Origin: Taxawa tesnikishii (nom. ined.)
Lineage: Eukaryota > Ascomycota > Dothideomycetes > Dothideales
Assembly (NCBI GenBank): GCA_030247885.1
Contig: JAPDRO010000003.1
Coordinates: 62,001-126,000, forward strand
DNA: 64,000 nucleotides
Direction: 5' to 3'
The notes below the pieces were generated by a model. It saw only the letters and a program-made list of their open reading frames with translations, was not told where the DNA came from and did not search any database. Position numbers and translations under genes: made by a program. Positions 53,745 to 64,000 of this stretch are shown here, piece after piece (the first letter of the stretch is position 1; the number at the start of each line of letters is the position of its first letter).

Positions 53745-55457
53745 CTACCCACCCTTCTTGTCCCGAGCGGACCAATAACCCCTCGAAAGAAAGACGATGC
53801 TGACGATCAAGCCCAAGCCCGCCAGTCCAATGCCCATATAATACCCACCCCGGAACCCCCTCAGCAACTCCTCCCTCGTCTGAGGATCCCCATATCTGCC
53901 CACGTGCACCTCGACCGTGCCCGCGAAGCCCAAGCCTAGGGAGATGCTGTAATTCACGACCGTGTTCACCAAGCTCGCGCCCACGCCCTGATGTTCCTTG
54001 GGAAGCGTATCCGACATGATGACCGTGGCGGCGGGGAAGCTCATGTCCATACCCCAGGCGATAACGATTGTGGCGAAGAAGGTCTGACCCCAGTAGATCT
54101 GGTGCACGGGCGCGGTGGCAATGAGCACGGAGCCGAGGGTGAAGGCCACCAGGGCGATCGTCATGACCCAAGCGGGCCTGAGGCGTCCGAGGAGGAAGCC
54201 CGTGGTCACGGATGCCACGGCCCCGGAGACGCCTTCGGGACACATGTACGCGGTGGCGAGGAGGGGCGATGCGCCACCGTGGCGTAGGAGCTCGAACGTT
54301 TGCCACGTGTAGTAGAACCAGATTCCGAAGCTCGCCCAGCCGCATGCCAGACAAGCGAGCACGAATCCCACGTCGCTCGTGAGTGCGGAGAGGGGAGTAG
54401 GGGTTGGGGTGAGATGCGCAGCTCGATGTAGAAGAATAGCGGGATGAGGGCGATGCCGATGATCAAGGTGGCGTAGACATAGGGTTCGCGCCAGGAGGCG
54501 ATGGGAGCTTGGTTCCAGGCGAAATTGATGAGGACAAGGGAGACGATGCCGATGAAGCCGCCCAGGAGGTCTAGTTGGACGAGCGTGTCCCGAAGGGACA
54601 TCTTGCGCTGTGCGGTGCGCCCTTTGGAGGGGATGTCGGGGATGGCGTAGGCGCCCACTGTGACGGTAGCCACGAGGACTATTGCGAAGGAGAAGAAGGT
54701 CCATGCTGGTTGTGACATGTGAGCAAAACCAGGCACGGGTTTTCCTTCAAGCGGAGTAAGTAGGGTACTCACGCCACCACTTCAACGCGAACAAGCCGGC
54801 AAACACAGCACCGGTGATCGAACCACAAGGCGCCGTGGCCGCGAAGATGGAGAATACGATATTCTTCCTCTGCCCGAGCGGATACGTCGCCCCCAATATC
54901 GCAAGCCCATTCGGCAAACAGATCGATGGTCCTATGCCCTGCAGCACCCTCGCAAACACGAACAGCACGAACTTGGCCTTTGCGAAGATGCTCAATCCAG
55001 CAATCAGAGACCAGAGCGCGAACCAAGAGAAGCCGATCAGAAGCATGCGCTTGTAGCCGAAGAAGTCTCCGAGGCGGCCGGCGATGAGGATGAAGGTGCC
55101 GACCGTGAGGCTGTATCCCGCCGTGAGCCAGCTCAGCACGCCAGGGTTGAGCTCGCCCGGTTTCCCGAGGCCCAGACTGTCTCCTAGAACGTGTTGGATG
55201 GCCAGAGTTTGTCCGAGACTGACTTGGGTCATGAACTGCGCGAGGCAGATGACGGACACGAACATGACCTCTCGCGGCAGGGAGAGCTGCTCTGACATAT
55301 AAACATCTTTCGCATCCTCACGTTCTCCATCTCCCCTTTCGGCAGTGGTGTTGTCTTCTTCTTCTTCTTCTTCTTTGTTTTCGATCTGACGGAGATGTGA
55401 TTCGTTTGGGGATTGGTCTTCTTGATCTGCATCATGTCGGTCTTGTTGCTCGAGCAT
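53745..55457 (-). CDS. MFS transporter, DHA2-like with 14-helix layout (one frame break)
   Basis: About 548 residues, exons 55457-54773 and 54705-53745, intron 67 nt. A charged cytosolic N-terminus with a Glu run (from a TTC repeat on the plus strand) precedes the helices. Family marks: LTAGYSLTVGTFILIAGRLG then DFFGYKRMLLIGFSWFALWS (motif A), FVFARVLQGIGPSICLPNGL (motif B) and IFAATAPCGSITGAVFAGLF (motif C, antiporter type). DHA2 transporters export drugs or metabolites by proton antiport. In the second half the frame changes between ISPQPLLP and LSALTSDVGFVLACLACG at GGGG (plus strand, 54392-54395), as if one base were missing. It lies next to a methyltransferase and a P450 on the same strand, so export of a local metabolite is plausible. 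Confidence 0.88.
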
Positions 55458-55856
55458 CGTGGGCGCGCAACCCACTCAAGTTTGATCGCCGTTGGGCAGG
55501 GGTCTTGAAACTCTCATTCGGCTCCCAAACTGTGCTTCCAAAGTCAGGAAAATCTTCGCGAGCATTGCTACTGCGCACGAAAAGAAAAAACTAGAATGTA
55601 TAGGTCATCATGACCGATTTTGAGCGGACTGCCTGTTCTGGTAATGATGCGCAGAGTTCTTGGCATGCTATGCATTCAGCCGAAGCTCCCTTTGATGCTT
55701 CCTGTGTTTTGAACGATGCTAAACGAAGACTTGAATAAGCCAAGTGAAGGTTGAGTAAGGTCTCGATAAAGTTTCAGTGAAGCTCAAAAGAGATTCAAGT
55801 GAAGATTGGAGTAAGATGTCCGCCGCCAATTGTCCGCTTCAACCAATGTAAGTTTG
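55458..55856. other. Intergenic, MFS promoter with 11-bp repeat
   Basis: About 400 bases upstream of the MFS gene. Apart from the 11-bp array no element is evident. Confidence 0.5.
55725..55818. repeat. 11-bp minisatellite (AGTGAAGCTCA/AGTAAGGTCTCG type)
   Basis: Imperfect units such as AGTAAGGTCTCG, ATAAAGTTTC, AGTGAAGCTCA, AGAGATTCA and AGTGAAGATTGG in a row; shares its unit with the array at 11933-12070. Confidence 0.55.
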
Positions 55857-57109
55857 CTATGTGCAGCCTATCTGTCTATAGAGCATATCCAAGCATATAT
55901 CACATCGGCTTCCTCCCCAAACGACCTTGATATCATTGTAGGCTCTCACCCTGCCCTCCTTAACCTCCCTCCTCACCTCCGCACACAGCACCTTGCACTC
56001 ATCCGCCGTCCACCCAAGCCTGCCGAGATTCCTGATGCTCATACCCTCCAGCCCCTGCAGCAAGTTGAGCAGCTGCCACCGTCCCAACTTCCTCTCTTGC
56101 TCGTTCTCTGACCACACACCCATCGGCAGGAGAAAGGTCTTCTCTTGCACATCCACAAACCCGGCTTCGCGCATCCAGCGCGCGTAGTGCTGGACATTGT
56201 TCCACGGCCGTCCACCCTTGATGGAGGCTTCCAAGCTGAGATCATTCCACCGACGGAAAGGACTATTCTCTGGAGGCGGAGATGCGTACTTCATCGGCAT
56301 GATCGGGTCTTGGAGCTCGAGGTAGCCACCGGGTGAGAGGTTGGCAAAGGCTTTACGGATCATGACAGAGGGGTCCTGAAAGCAGGAAAGGAGCGCGCGG
56401 CCATGAATGTAGTCGAAGGGGTTGGAGTAATCCCAATCGTCCTCGGCGTCGTCGACTTCGAAGCGGCAATTTGGTGGAACCCTGCACGATAGGTGTTAGC
56501 AAGTGTAGTTTTGGAGCTGAAGTGATCGACGCAAAAAAACGCGGAGGCGGACTCAACGTGCCATTGCGGCTGGATGGGCGTGAGATCCGTCCCGAGCACG
56601 GAGGCCTGTGGATAGCGATCCGCGAAATCGACAGCCCAGATACCGGTACCGGTTGCAACATCGAGAACATTGTGCAGCGGCCTGTCGTCTATGGGAGCGA
56701 GAGCCAGTCTGCCGTCGAACAGCAAGCAGAACATGGCATGTTGGAGATCCAAGCGGTCTTGTTCTTGCTCGTCGTTCGGTGCATGGTACTTGCCTCCCTT
56801 GTACGAATGATACGTTCGCCCGTTCTCCTGTATGTTAGAGTACAGAGACTCGTGCAGAGTCGTGGTGGAAGTGGCATAGGTCAAGACATCCAGGGCAGAA
56901 TCGGCGTCCCAAGCATCTTCTAACTCTTCGTGTTCTCGAGGAGCTGCGTGGACTTGACGGATGGGTCTCTGTAGTGGTTGAGAGTCCTCAGCCGCTGCGG
57001 TAGGTGCAGGGGTGCCATGGTTGTTTTCAGCTGCGATGCTGGTCCCAGCAGGGTCGTGTGCTGCTTGCGACGCGCCGTGCGCATGTGGTGTAACAGGAAC
57101 GGAATCCAT
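55857..57109 (-). CDS. LaeA/UMTA-like SAM-dependent methyltransferase with a GC-AG intron
   Basis: About 390 residues, exons 57109-56562 and 56481-55857. The family-typical join IQPQW-VPPNCRFEVDD needs a GC donor (exon end CAATG, intron GCACGT, 56561 down to GTGCAG at 56482); no GT donor gives the right phase. Domain: VLDVATGTGIWAVDFADRYP (motif I), VLGTDLTPIQPQW (post I), FDYIHGRALLSCF (motif II/IV), LSPGGYLELQDP (motif V-VI), and WMREAGFVDVQEKTFLLPMG in the C-terminal half. The N-terminal about 110 residues are disordered. LaeA-like proteins regulate or modify secondary metabolism; this one could be a metabolite-locus methyltransferase or a regulator. It lies between the MFS and P450 genes on the same strand. 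Confidence 0.88.
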
Positions 57110-57546
57110 GCTGATGAACCTTTGGCATGGACAAAGGTTATGTTGAGCGGGGTTCGCGGCCCCTGTCGGATGTGAAGCCGATCCCGACCGACTCCCATGC
57201 CAAGGATAGCATGCCGGAACTCGTCCGGCATACTTGAACAACCAGAGTTTAGATGCCAGATAGGAGCAATCGCAGGCTTAATGGCAAAGCTCAGTACCAT
57301 ACGCACGAGTGCGATGAGGTGATTTGCCGGCTAGTCTCCAGCATTTGCACACGGCCCTCTCTTGATCTCAAATTTTCGAGCCTAGAAGCGCAGTTGATGA
57401 GAGATCAGATGAGAGGGTCCGCTTGGTACGGACACTACGCTGATCATCCCGCAGCTTGAGGACCTGGAACAGCGTGTGATGTGCACATCGAAAGGCGGAA
57501 CACTCGATTCAACAACATTTCTCAGCCTCCAACAACGCCTCCCACC
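57110..57546. other. Intergenic, promoter of the methyltransferase gene
   Basis: About 440 bases between same-strand neighbours; no gene or repeat seen. Confidence 0.5.
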
Positions 57547-59252
57547 TCAAGCCTCCACCAGAGTATTCAGACTCATCCCCTCCCTCCATCGAATCCAGAT
57601 GTTAATATCATACTGCCTGTTAAAGAACCTCGACTCGATCCTCCAATTCTTCTCCGGTTGGACAAACTCCATGTCGAACAACTGAAACAGCGTCGGGATG
57701 ACCTTGTACATCTCCATTTTCGCAATATTTTTCCCCATGCAGACGCGGGTGCCATAGCCGAAACCGATATCCGCATGCTTCATGGCGCTCAGCCTCGCCG
57801 CAAAGCCTTCCTCGCTCTCGTCCTCCGCCTGCATCCAGCGCTCGGGCCTGAACTCGCTCGCGTCCTCGCCGAAGATAGTCTTATCGAGAGCTGAGACGCC
57901 GTATGATATGCCCACGATGGTGCCGGCTGGTATGCGCGGTCCGTTGTCCGGGAGCTGCATGTCCTGGCCCGAGACTACGCGCTCAAGCGACATGGATGTT
58001 GCCGGCGTCAGGCGGAGCGACTCGGTCATTACAGCGTCTAGGTAGTGGAGCGATTGCACCTGCTTCCAGGTCGGCGGAAACTGGATCTCCTTGTCTTGAA
58101 ATTCCTTGCGTAGGCGCTCAAGCACGCGTGGGTGCCGCAGGATGCGGTAAAGCGCGGATCGCAGCACAACAGACGTCGTATCCGACCCAGCCACCAGCGG
58201 TGTCATGGTGTATGAGGCAAGGACACCTTTGGTAACGACGTCAGGGTGCGCGGCTTGAGCCTTTACGAAATGCGAGAGCAGGTCTTGCCGGTTTGGGTCG
58301 GGCTTGCCGTTCTTCATCCTATCTTGGATCAGCACGGCAGCACGTTGAGCGAAGCGGCTGGTGAATCTCCGTAGACGAAGAATGACAGGGTTGCGGCGGA
58401 GCCACCAGTCGATCCAAGGCACGTTTTGAACGATGGCCCGGTAGTCCATTTCAGATCGTAGGTCGGCCAGAACACCATCGGCATCGCCGCCAGCTTGGAG
58501 GAAGCCGAGACGTCGACTGAAGCTAATCTCGCCGACGGCATCGTATGCGACTGGAACGATTGTCAGCCAGAACATCTTGGTATGCGCCCTGGGAGGGACC
58601 GACAGTAGGGAAACCAGTTGTCAATATCGCATGGTTTGCGTCTCGAGATAAACTCCTCATCCAGCCGTTTGACGAAGTAGGCGATCGTTTCATCCACGTA
58701 GGGCTCAAGACCTACGATGCTCGTCATAGAGTAAGCTTGAGCAACCGGCCTACGAAGCAGCCCATGTTCCTTCTTGTCGGTCGCTGACACGATCGAAGGG
58801 ATGTGCGTGCCATCTTGATAAGACCACCATGTCTTCATCGTACCTTCGTGCTGCGGAATTGTCAGTAAGGCTAGCAATCCCAAATATGAAGCACTGTTGT
58901 TATCGATCGACAAACCTTGGGGAAATCATGTTTGATACCGAGGATGAGGTCCGTCGCTTTAGCGTCCGCGATGTCGATCGTGTTTGGTCCAGTGCGGACG
59001 ACAGGACCGTATTTCGCATGGAGGTCGCGAATGTCCTCGCCTACTTTACCCTTCCAAACCACGTACAGCCTGCGGAAGTCTGTTCATGGTTAGCTAGATG
59101 GGTCATGCGAGTGGGGAACAGGTGGCACAACTGGTGAATTTGGCAATGAAAGGTCCAGGAATGGACGATATGCCTGGCTTAAAGAAGGCTTCCTTGAGGG
59201 TATAGATGATTGCCAGTGCTATGGCAGCGCCGATAAAGAGAAGTGGCGTCAT
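57547..59252 (-). CDS. Cytochrome P450 monooxygenase
   Basis: About 511 residues in four exons: 59252-59132, 59079-58916, 58850-58604 and 58550-57547, introns of 52, 65 and 53 nt. An N-terminal anchor (MTPLLFIGAAIALAIIYTLK) and a Pro hinge (ISSIPGPFIAKFTNF) come first. P450 marks: AGSDTTS in helix I, ESLRLTPATS (E-x-x-R of helix K), FRPERW, and the heme loop FGYGTRVCMGKNIAKME with the Cys ligand. Splicing the third intron gives WFPYFAYDAVGEISFSRR, as expected for the pisatin-demethylase-like group of fungal P450s, though the substrate cannot be said. It shares orientation with the methyltransferase and the MFS transporter. Confidence 0.92.
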
Positions 59253-59893
59253 TCTGGTAACCTGGAAGATTTGGCTTGGGAGATTGGAAGATGGGGCAAG
59301 AGCGAAATTTGATTGCTTGATGCCCAAAGCAAGGAAGGACTCCTCAGTGAATCGTAGCCTACCTTGGTCTTATTGTATTTGTGGTTCAGTGGTGCTACCG
59401 TGATTGATAGGGCCGTCTGGCGTGATGGGTTTCAGAGGGGCAGGACGTCCGAAGGATTCTCATTCTAGGCAACTCATCCTCAAGGAGTGACTTTCAACCC
59501 CTCCAACTGTGCGTATGGCTGACATGGCCCCTCGTAAAGCGTCTCGTGGACGTGCCGATCTCACAGACAGCCTTCCTCGCAGCTCCTTGGTGCGTTTGTA
59601 TCCGGTTGAGCTTCCGCCGTTAACCGCTACTATGACATTTCAGGTAAACAACCTCGTACAGCAAGCCAGGCGAACGCGTGGCCCATGGCTACGAAAGGAT
59701 GTTGAAGCCATGGTACACTCCAGCAGACCACTTTTCTATTGACACTTGACGCACTGCTGGGATAGGAAAGAGTTTCGAAGAATGACGAACACACGAGGGC
59801 GGGGGCCGAGGTTCCGAAAAGGTCAAGATCGTGCAATGCGTTCCGTACAAGACTATATAAGGATTACGACTCACGGACCACCCAGCTGCAGTT
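59253..59893. other. Intergenic, P450 promoter and tRNA upstream region
   Basis: About 640 bases without supported gene. Confidence 0.5.
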
Positions 59894-59989
59894 GCTTCCT
59901 TAGTATAATGGTTAGTACATCGGTCTCATAACCTGATCGAGCATAGCTCGAGCGATCCGATAATCTGAGTTCGATTCTCAGAGGGAGCA
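59894..59989 (+). tRNA. tRNA-Met (anticodon CAT, elongator type) with intron, second copy
   Basis: Identical in its mature part to the gene at 41082-41177; one base differs in the intron (C for T, near its start). Flanks differ, except the two bases just before it. A run of six T follows. Because the only change falls in the intron, the intron model is supported. Confidence 0.9.
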
Positions 59990-60203
59990 AACTTTTTTGC
60001 CTTTCTCTGCGACTCGCGTTTGCTTTTGGCTCTAGATCTAAATTCTTGCGGGTTCAGCGGAGCTAGTAGTATATTCTTGATAGGGACACTCGTATTTAGA
60101 CGATGCACAAGTAAAGCCAGGCCGAAGGACAAGGCAAGCATGAGTGACGAAATCAGTTACCAACCGGTAATGGCCGATCATATTTCTACACTACATAAAT
60201 CTT

Positions 60204-62782
60204 CTAATCCACGATGCCCTGTGGGAGAAGGGAAATGTAATCCAGCGGAGCATGCTCAATACCATTTGGCGTACCCGTGATCTTGAGCACATCACCCTTC
60301 TTGATCTTGATACCCTGGAACGTCCTGCGAGATGCCGAGTGGCCATCAAGCATCGTCGACGGCGTGTTGCCAAGATGGTGTTCATCGTCGCCATCGAACT
60401 GCGCCACCGTGTTGCCGTTGATCGAAATGTCAAAGTGTGCGATACCAAAGTAGAGGTCGTAGTAGTTAACCGCAAGGTCGTACGTGCCGGATGGGAATTG
60501 CAGTGTAGTAGAAGCGGTGCCGGCCGTGGTATTGGACGAGGTGACAATGGCAGTGTAGTTTGGCGGCGAAGCAGTTTCAAATGGTGTGACCGGGACGGGC
60601 ATGTAGCCGTCGAGCTCCATGTTTTCGGCCTCGATGCGGTACGGGTGGTTGCCGACGCGCTTGGCCTCGTCTGGAATGCCGGAGAGGTTCCAGTAGAAGT
60701 CATTGATGGCGTCGCGCCAGACGAGCGAGTGGCCGGCCTGGTATGTCTGGCGGAAGAGCTGGTGGTTGAAGCGCTCGTCGTCGATCTTGCCCTGCAGCGA
60801 CTTCCACAGCGTGACGAATGTCTGTGCGGTTGCGGCACCGTTGTAGTGTGCGTTGTAGAAGTGCTGGATGACGGTTTTGCCGGAGTGCAGACGCTGGGTG
60901 TAGTTGACGTGGTGGAACCAGAGCAGCAGGTTGTCGGGTGTGGTCTCGATATTTTCGTATATCTGGGCGATCTCTGGTGGGTACAGGCCAGCGAATCCGG
61001 TACCGTTAGATACGGTGCGGTCCATGCCGATCGTGGTGTGATCCGCGCGAGTCCATTGGCCCCAGCCATTGTTGTCCTGGCTGGCAGGGTTGGGTCCGTA
61101 GTGGGTATACAAGATGTCAGTCAAGGTCTGGATACCCAGGTTGCCAGTGTAGTTCTCATAGGCTGGCCACGACTCCATAGACATCTGGGTGATCGTGTCA
61201 ATTACGTTGCGATCAAGGCCGAATGTGAGACGAGTCCAGTCCTGAACGATGCTTTGAGGGTCTTGCGCTGGGTTCCAGGCCAAACGACCGTAGGCATACA
61301 GGTTGGACATAGCCAGGTGAGATCCGAGCCAGGTTGTGTTGGTACCCACATTCACGACAGCTGTAGATCCGCCCAAAGATCTGTTGAAGCGTTGACCAGA
61401 GATGATGTTGCGGACAAGCGACGGCTGATTGTCAACGCGGAGATCGAAGTCAAGAATAGTCTTCCAAAGTGGTGGCAAATAGACGAGATGGTTCTGTTGT
61501 CCAAGGTACTCTTGGCTGACCTGGAGTTCGATGGCAGTGCTGGTGTTGTACAAGTTGGCGAACAGGGGTGAGGTGGGTTCCCTAACCTGGAAATCAATAG
61601 GGCCGTATTTGATCTGCACCACGACGTTCTCATCAAACTGTCCATCCAAAGGTTTGAAGTATTGAACTTGAGCGTTCGCTCTGTCAGCTCTCCAATCCGA
61701 CTCGTTCAGTTGATCGTAAACGAATGCACGGAACATAACGATGCCACCGTACGGCTGCACAGCCTTGGCGAAAAGGTTAGCACCATCAGCAAGCGTACGG
61801 TTGTAGGTCAGTGGTCCGGGTTGACCCTCGGAGTTTGCTATGAACAATGTCAGAGAGGGCAATTCGATGATAGGTCATACAACTTACCCTTAACCAGGTA
61901 GCCGGCCATGTCGGGGATGCGGTCGTAAATCTGGTTGGTGATGTTCTGCCACCACGCAATCACTGATGGATCGAGGGGATCAAAGGTGTTGAGCTTGACT
62001 TGACCGGAAATAGTGGCGTTGGGAGAAGCAAAGTTGAGCGACATGCCAAGTTGAACTCCGTAAGGACGGAAGACATCGGCAATTCTGCCCAAGCCCTGGA
62101 TGTTGTCTGGAGTCAGGATAGAGGCATTGGCGTTTACGTTGTTGACCACAACAGCATTGATGCGAATGGAAGCTAGAATACGAGCATATTCAGCGGCGCG
62201 GGTCAGGTTGCTGATGACACCGCCGTTCGCAAAGAAGATAGAAAGGCCACCATAGCCACGCTCGATGCTTCCGTCTAGGTTGTCCCACTCGTTTGTCCAC
62301 CGGATCGGTTGGTTCGGGTTGGTAGCGTAGGTGACCTGAGAGAAGTTTCCTTGACCGAGCATGGACAAGTACTCGAAAGCTCCGTAAAGAGCACCCCGCT
62401 CGTTTTGTCCAAGGATCTGGACCGAGTTGCCCTTGATGCTGAGGTAGAAACCATCTTCCTCCAGTTTGGGAGCGTCAGCAAGGCTGCCGTAGGCCTTGGT
62501 GTATTCGTCGATAGTGCCAACGATCACAGACGAGGAGGCTTTCTGGTTGTGATGGCCAACGTTGCACTGCTTGCCGAAGATCCCTTGGATACCCTTCTGT
62601 AGTTCCTGGCCTGCAACATAGACGGGACTGGTCTCCGTAGTGTTAAGGGCGACAATGTTGGAGGGTAAAGAGTTGTGATAGCGACCGGCACCAGGAAGTG
62701 GTGCGTAACGCAACCAGGCATTCAGACCATTCTCTGCGGCAGCAAGGCCGAGGGAGCCCAGCAACAAGAGACTGCGTAACAT
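60204..62782 (-). CDS. aguA: Secreted alpha-glucuronidase, GH67
   Basis: About 842 residues, exons 62782-61888 and 61837-60204, with one 50-nt GT-AG intron. The signal peptide is MLRSLLLLGSLGLAAA. GH67 features: RWTNEWDNLDGSIERGYGGL, ASIRINAVVVNNVNANASIL, the catalytic-domain segments GGIVMFRAFVYD and VVQIKYGPIDFQVREPTSPL, and the large C-terminal domain (LLLWFHHVNYTQRLHSGKTV; RIEAENMELDGY). The length matches fungal AguA enzymes. GH67 removes 4-O-methyl-glucuronic acid from the non-reducing end of xylan fragments by inversion. Many N-glycosylation sites are present, fitting secretion. A long antisense open frame (60252-61571, plus strand) is a codon-bias shadow. Confidence 0.96.
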
Positions 62783-64000
62783 ACTGTGTTAAACAGTCGA
62801 AGAGGAAGCGCCTGTCCTCTACCGCAGGGCTTCAGGCGTCATTTTATACTCCGGGAATCGCATTAACTGCGGCGCCCCCACCTTGAGGGTGACATGACCA
62901 TCCTGACTTGAACAAGACCAGCAGACGAGGATAGACTGTGATTCTTTGTTGATGGAATTCAGGCTATACTTATGCCGCATTGTAGCGCGCGGGGTGATCG
63001 GCAGGGATATGCATCCCCTCTGCTGTGCTCACCGCCGCATACGGGCTTTGGCGTGCCTGAACAGGATGGCTGTAGCGGAGGCTGGAGATGCGGACAGGCA
63101 GATGCAACAGGGAAAGGAAAATCGGCAGGATAAATGATGTAGCGAGTGGTGCATAGCAGTACACCGTGTGCGGCAAACTGTGTCCCAACAGAACTTCCAT
63201 TCCGCACCTGCATACAAGAACCGAGCTCCTGGAAGATGCAACCCTGTGCCATAAAACATCGGGCCCGGGAAAGCAACTTTGGAATACGACTGCTCACCTG
63301 AGAGAGAGGTAGGGAGAGAGAAAGTCGAAGGGAAACTTGTTGTCGTTGTTTTTGCTGTTGGTTTTGCAACTGTCACTTCGCATAAAGCGCGCGACGCAAT
63401 CTCTACGCGCAGAATAATAAGCGGTGGTGCGATGTGAGGCTATAGAGATGCCAAGACGGCCCCGGATATCGGCTTTCCAGGTACAACTCTACCTCTTCCG
63501 TACCCGATCTTGCTGCACAAGGTCTTCTGCCAGCCGTTGTTCCCATGGTTTCACACAGAGTTGAGGCATCTTATGGATTTCGATTCGAGGAAGATATGTG
63601 CTGCTCCTTTGCCGAACTCTTATCTCAATGACCGTGGAAACATATAGTGAGTAAGACCTTCAGCGCCAACCTCGGCCTCCCCACTTTTCCTCCGCTCTCC
63701 GCTACTCTCCGCCTTTGCTACCGGTACCCGGTCGGCCTGGGGAAACTCTGACGGCGGTCTTCTTTCCGCGTCTGCGTTCTCGAGAGCTGAGCTCCTGCTT
63801 CAATTTACTTGACAGATCCCCATCTGATTGGTAGTTGTTGACTCTTCCCACAGTCTTGCATTTGTCTGTAATCTTCTTCACGTCCGACCATCAGAGCAAC
63901 GCCGGTAGAGCCCGGGTAGCAACAGAGCATCATCGCGGCCTTCTCTGCGTTGATCAGGAGATATACAGACGAGTGTGGTCAGATCAGCTGAGCAAATGGC
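62783..64000. other. Upstream region of aguA, no gene seen
   Basis: About 1.2 kb to the right window edge. Presumably the aguA promoter. Short open frames on the minus strand near 62959-63376 lack any family resemblance. Confidence 0.5.

Noticed and set aside
60252-61571. 439-codon plus-strand open frame
   Set aside because: It is exactly antisense to aguA exon 2, which has clear GH67 motifs; long antisense frames follow from codon bias in GC-rich coding DNA.
1-64000. Search for CRISPR arrays, LTR elements, Polinton-like or viral genes
   Set aside because: No regularly spaced repeats, no paired long direct repeats, and no reverse transcriptase, integrase, capsid or polymerase motifs were seen in any frame.

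Overview
This is a window of nuclear DNA from a filamentous ascomycete (Pezizomycotina, most likely a dothideomycete; the class is an inference from protein style only). The signs are many short GT-AG introns of about 43-130 nt, dense genes on both strands, fungus-specific proteins (CipC, LaeA-like methyltransferase, fungal rhodopsin-like membrane protein, Cut12-like spindle protein, GH67 glucuronidase), intron-bearing tRNA genes and an AT-rich, RIP-like transposon relic. I count about 25 protein genes and three tRNA genes. Exon borders were worked out by hand from reading frames, splice sites and family knowledge; names rest on remembered family motifs, not on searches.

Layout. 1-10.8 kb: 3' end of the dynamin gene vps1, an intracellular GH13 alpha-amylase, a long SPX-EXS phosphate-signalling membrane protein, a CipC-like stress protein and an alpha/beta hydrolase whose nucleophile position holds Gln. 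10.8-13.9 kb is largely gene-poor. 13.9-21.2 kb is a housekeeping block: the p47/Shp1 UBX cofactor of Cdc48, the mitochondrial outer-membrane insertase subunit Mim1, the inner-membrane insertase Oxa1, tRNA-Ile, and an Mpp6-type exosome cofactor that carries a zinc knuckle. 22.4-26.1 kb holds two related F-box proteins. 27.5-31.7 kb: a Tyr/Ala-rich protein of unknown function, a MITE-like element, a YjbQ/UPF0047 protein with a hydrophobic N-terminal extension, and complex I subunit NDUFS6. 34.3-37.8 kb holds two secreted proteins of unknown function. 38.2-42.8 kb: a Cut12-like coiled-coil protein, tRNA-Met and mitochondrial ribosomal protein bL27m. 43.4-48.4 kb: a divergent pair, adenylate-forming acyl-CoA ligase and TmpA-like membrane reductase. 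51.6-59.3 kb: rhodopsin-like membrane protein, MFS transporter, LaeA-like methyltransferase and cytochrome P450, which could be tailoring, export and regulatory genes of a metabolite locus although no PKS, NRPS or terpene synthase is present. 59.9-62.8 kb: a second tRNA-Met and a secreted GH67 alpha-glucuronidase.

The most striking window-wide pattern is that otherwise well-conserved genes (vps1, SPX-EXS, mim1, oxa1, the Cut12-like gene twice, the acyl-CoA ligase, the MFS transporter) each lose frame once at a short homopolymer run, always in the sense of one missing base. This looks like uncorrected homopolymer under-calling in the assembly, not gene decay, and anyone annotating this window automatically will get split genes. 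Other points worth following are the MITE, an 11-bp minisatellite shared by three intergenic sites, a GC-AG intron, the two secreted unknowns and the TmpL-like gene pair. I saw no CRISPR array, no retroelement and no clear virus-derived element.
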